Positions 9,316-11,030 of a DNA stretch of 11,030 nt are shown one piece after another; the stretch's first letter is position 1; every line of letters begins with the position of its first letter. Source of the stretch: an uncultured Ruminococcus sp. (lineage in GTDB: Bacteria; Bacillota; Clostridia; Oscillospirales; Ruminococcaceae); assembly GCA_947177935.1 (NCBI GenBank), contig CAMWWG010000014.1:1-11030 (forward strand), written 5' to 3'. The translations under genes were made by a program, and so were the position numbers. Below the pieces are notes generated by a model that saw only the letters and a program-made list of their open reading frames with translations, had not been told where the DNA came from and searched no databases.

Positions 9316-9349
9316 AACAAATCTAATGAAATTTTGTGGCAGATTTGTT
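9316..9349. repeat. Inverted repeat upstream of gdhA
   Basis: AACAAATCT (9316-9324) and AGATTTGTT (9341-9349) are perfect nine-base arms with a 16-base gap. It lies between the two divergent promoters, about 60 bases above the gdhA -35, and could be a binding site or a hairpin. No function can be assigned from sequence. Confidence 0.6.
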
Positions 9350-9407
9350 GATACTTCACAAAATACAAATTTTTTCGGAAAAATTTAGAAAAAATTGCAA
9401 ATACTAC

Positions 9408-9436
9408 TTGCTTTTTTTTGAAAAATATGCTATAAT
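9408..9436 (+). promoter_or_regulatory. Promoter of gdhA
   Basis: TTGCTT (9408-9413), a 17-base spacer and TATAAT (9431-9436) with a preceding TGC. The -10 region TATGCTATAATAA and the ACTACTTG block around the -35 are the same as in the atp promoter, at the same spacing. Transcription should start near 9443, giving a leader of about 67 bases in which CCGTC (9444-9448) and GACGG (9473-9477) could pair weakly. Confidence 0.85.
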
Positions 9437-9509
9437 AAATTTACCGTCCAAAAAAGACAACTGTTCTCCACAGACGGAATTTTATGATTTATGTAGGAGG
9501 TTCTTAACA

Positions 9510-10862
9510 ATGGCGTTAAAGAATCAGTATTTACTTGATCTCCTGGAGAGAGTCAAGACCAGAAACCAGGGCGAGCCGGAATTTATCCAGACAGTAACAG
9601 AAGTTTTTGAATCTGTTGAGCCGGTCGTTGAAAAAAGACCTGATCTCGTAGAAGCAGGCGTTCTCGAAAGAATCGTTGAGCCGGAGCGTCAGATTGTGTT
9701 CCGGGTTCCGTGGGTGGATGACAACGGCAAAGTACAGGTTAACCGTGGTTTCCGTGTGGAATTCAATTCCGCAATCGGTCCGTACAAGGGCGGTCTTCGT
9801 TTCGCTCCCAATGTATATATTGGTATTATCAAATTCTTAGGTTTTGAACAGATTTTCAAGAATTCCCTGACAACTCTGCCCATGGGCGGCGGTAAGGGCG
9901 GTTCTGACTTCGATCCGCAGGGCAAGTCTGATGCAGAAGTAATGCGTTTCTGCCAGAGCTTTATGACAGAACTCAGCAGACACATTGGTCCGAACACAGA
10001 CGTGCCGGCTGGTGACATCGGTGTTGGCGGTCGTGAAATCGGCTATCTGTTCGGACAGTACAAGAGACTCCGCAATGAATTCACAGGTGTTCTGACTGGT
10101 AAGGGTATGGAATACGGCGGTTCTCTGATTCGTCCGGAAGCAACTGGCTACGGTGCTGTTTATTACACAGTAGAAATGCTCAAGCATTTCGGTGATGACA
10201 TCCAGGGCAAGACTGTTGCAGTGTCCGGCTTTGGTAACGTTGCATGGGGTACCATCAAGAAAGTGAACGAGCTTGGCGGTAAAGTTGTAACGATCTCTGG
10301 TCCTGACGGTTATGTATACGATCCGGATGGCATCAGCACAGACGAAAAAGTAGATTATCTGCTCGAAATGAGAGCATCCTGCCGCAACAGAGTACAGGAT
10401 TATGCAGATAAATTCGGTGTAGAGTTCCACGCAGGCGAAAAGCCGTGGGGTGTTAAGGCTGATATCATTATGCCTTGCGCAACACAGAATGAAGTTGGTA
10501 TGGCTGAGGCTGAGCAGATCGTTGCAAATGGCGTGAAGTACTATGTAGAAGTATCCAACATGCCGACATCCAACGAGGCAATCGCATTCCTGAAGTCCAA
10601 GGGTGTTGCAGTTGCTCCTTCCAAGGCAGTCAATGCCGGCGGCGTTGCAGTTTCTGGTCTGGAAATGTCCCAGAACTCTCTGCGTTACAACTGGTCAGAA
10701 GAAGAAGTTGATGAAAAGCTCAAGAACATCATGAAGAATATCTTTGACAGCTCCGTCAAGGCTGCTGCTGAGTATGGTCTTGGTGATGACCTGGTAGCAG
10801 GTGCAAACATTGCAGGTTTCCTGAAAGTTGCAGAAGCTATGAAGGCACAGGGCGTTGTTTGA
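9510..10862 (+). CDS. gdhA: Glutamate dehydrogenase
   Basis: GdhA interconverts 2-oxoglutarate plus ammonium and glutamate with a nicotinamide cofactor, in the cytoplasm, as a hexamer of the family of about 450 residues. The 450-residue product has the substrate and catalytic residues K93 (GPYKGGLRF), K117, K129 (GGGKGGSDFDP) and D169 (PAGDIGVG). The Rossmann motif is SGFGNVAWG (239-247). It resembles Clostridium symbiosum GDH throughout, for example APSKAVNAGG and EMSQNS near the end. F241 and P265 match residues that favour NAD in that enzyme, so NAD use is possible. The frame is open to 9336, but the ATG at 9510 is chosen because AGGAGG (9495-9500) is nine bases upstream and the promoter lies inside the longer frame. 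Gene is single, with its own promoter and terminator. Confidence 0.97.
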   Translation: MALKNQYLLDLLERVKTRNQGEPEFIQTVTEVFESVEPVVEKRPDLVEAGVLERIVEPERQIVFRVPWVDDNGKVQVNRGFRVEFNSAIGPYKGGLRFAPNVYIGIIKFLGFEQIFKNSLTTLPMGGGKGGSDFDPQGKSDAEVMRFCQSFMTELSRHIGPNTDVPAGDIGVGGREIGYLFGQYKRLRNEFTGVLTGKGMEYGGSLIRPEATGYGAVYYTVEMLKHFGDDIQGKTVAVSGFGNVAWGTIKKVNELGGKVVTISGPDGYVYDPDGISTDEKVDYLLEMRASCRNRVQDYADKFGVEFHAGEKPWGVKADIIMPCATQNEVGMAEAEQIVANGVKYYVEVSNMPTSNEAIAFLKSKGVAVAPSKAVNAGGVAVSGLEMSQNSLRYNWSEEEVDEKLKNIMKNIFDSSVKAAAEYGLGDDLVAGANIAGFLKVAEAMKAQGVV

Positions 10863-10881
10863 TTCTAAGTAATAGGATATA

Positions 10882-10917
10882 AAAAAACAGGGAGCTGATT
10901 TCAGCTCTCTGTTTTTT
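10882..10917 (+). terminator. Terminator of gdhA
   Basis: AAAAAACAGGGAGCTGA (10882-10898) pairs with TCAGCTCTCTGTTTTTT (10901-10917) with one G-U pair and a very short loop, ending in six T residues. It begins 20 bases after the gdhA stop. The A-run on the left could let it work in the other direction as well. Confidence 0.93.
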
Positions 10918-11030
10918 ATTCGGGAATTTTCGCAGGATTTCTTATAAATCATAAAAAGAGAAAGCATGAATCAGATAAAAAAGGACATACAAGATAAGCG
11001 TAACATTGTATTTTGGATAGAGAAATAGAA
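10918..11030. other. Intergenic end of the window
   Basis: I see no supported gene here. A 20-codon frame from ATG 10966 to a stop at 11028 has only a weak purine-rich stretch before it and is not called. No clear promoter is seen. Confidence 0.5.

Noticed and set aside
9336..9509. Upstream in-frame extension of gdhA giving a 508-residue protein
   Set aside because: It spans the promoter and leader, has no homology to GDH, and the strong AGGAGG sits before ATG 9510.
9837..10430. Minus-strand open frame of 197 residues inside gdhA
   Set aside because: It is antisense to conserved GDH sequence; the length follows from codon bias and the product shows no recognisable features.
10966..11028. 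20-codon open frame after gdhA
   Set aside because: It is very short, has a weak ribosome site and no promoter, and lies at the window edge.

Overview
This window looks chromosomal and comes from an anaerobic Gram-positive bacterium of the Clostridia, probably a Ruminococcus-like member of the Oscillospiraceae. That placement is inferred from the F-type ATP synthase sequences, the clostridial form of glutamate dehydrogenase, strong Shine-Dalgarno sites, frequent TTG starts and AT-rich spacers. No rRNA or other marker gene is present, so the genus is not certain.

Layout. Positions 3-86 hold the last 27 codons of an unidentified gene. A consensus promoter (127-155) is followed by a strong terminator-like hairpin (177-221) and then a complete ATP synthase operon on the plus strand: atpI, atpB, atpE, atpF, atpH, atpA, atpG, an inserted gene, atpD, atpC (269-7681). 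The inserted gene (5306-5791) encodes a NimA-like flavin-binding split-barrel protein and lies between the gamma and beta subunits. A bidirectional terminator closes the operon at 7686-7728. The AT-rich stretch 7730-9300 is an accessory region. It holds a 56-residue protein gene on the minus strand (7799-7969), a divergent XRE-type regulator gene (8110-8466), and a two-gene minus-strand operon of unknown function (9252 down to 8510) converging on the regulator. Last comes gdhA, glutamate dehydrogenase (9510-10862), with its own consensus promoter and terminator.

How the parts work together. AtpB, AtpE and AtpF form the membrane F0 part; AtpA, AtpG, AtpD, AtpC and AtpH form F1 and its stalk. 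The c subunit carries the residues of a sodium-binding site with two carboxylates, so the enzyme probably couples ATP to Na+ rather than H+. GdhA assimilates or releases ammonium. Its promoter closely matches the atp promoter in sequence and spacing, so both are probably strong housekeeping promoters.

Most notable points: the flavoprotein gene inside the ATP synthase operon, the two-carboxylate sodium motif, a terminator or attenuator in the operon leader, all-A/T palindromes on both sides of atpB, and the small unknown genes between the operon and gdhA.
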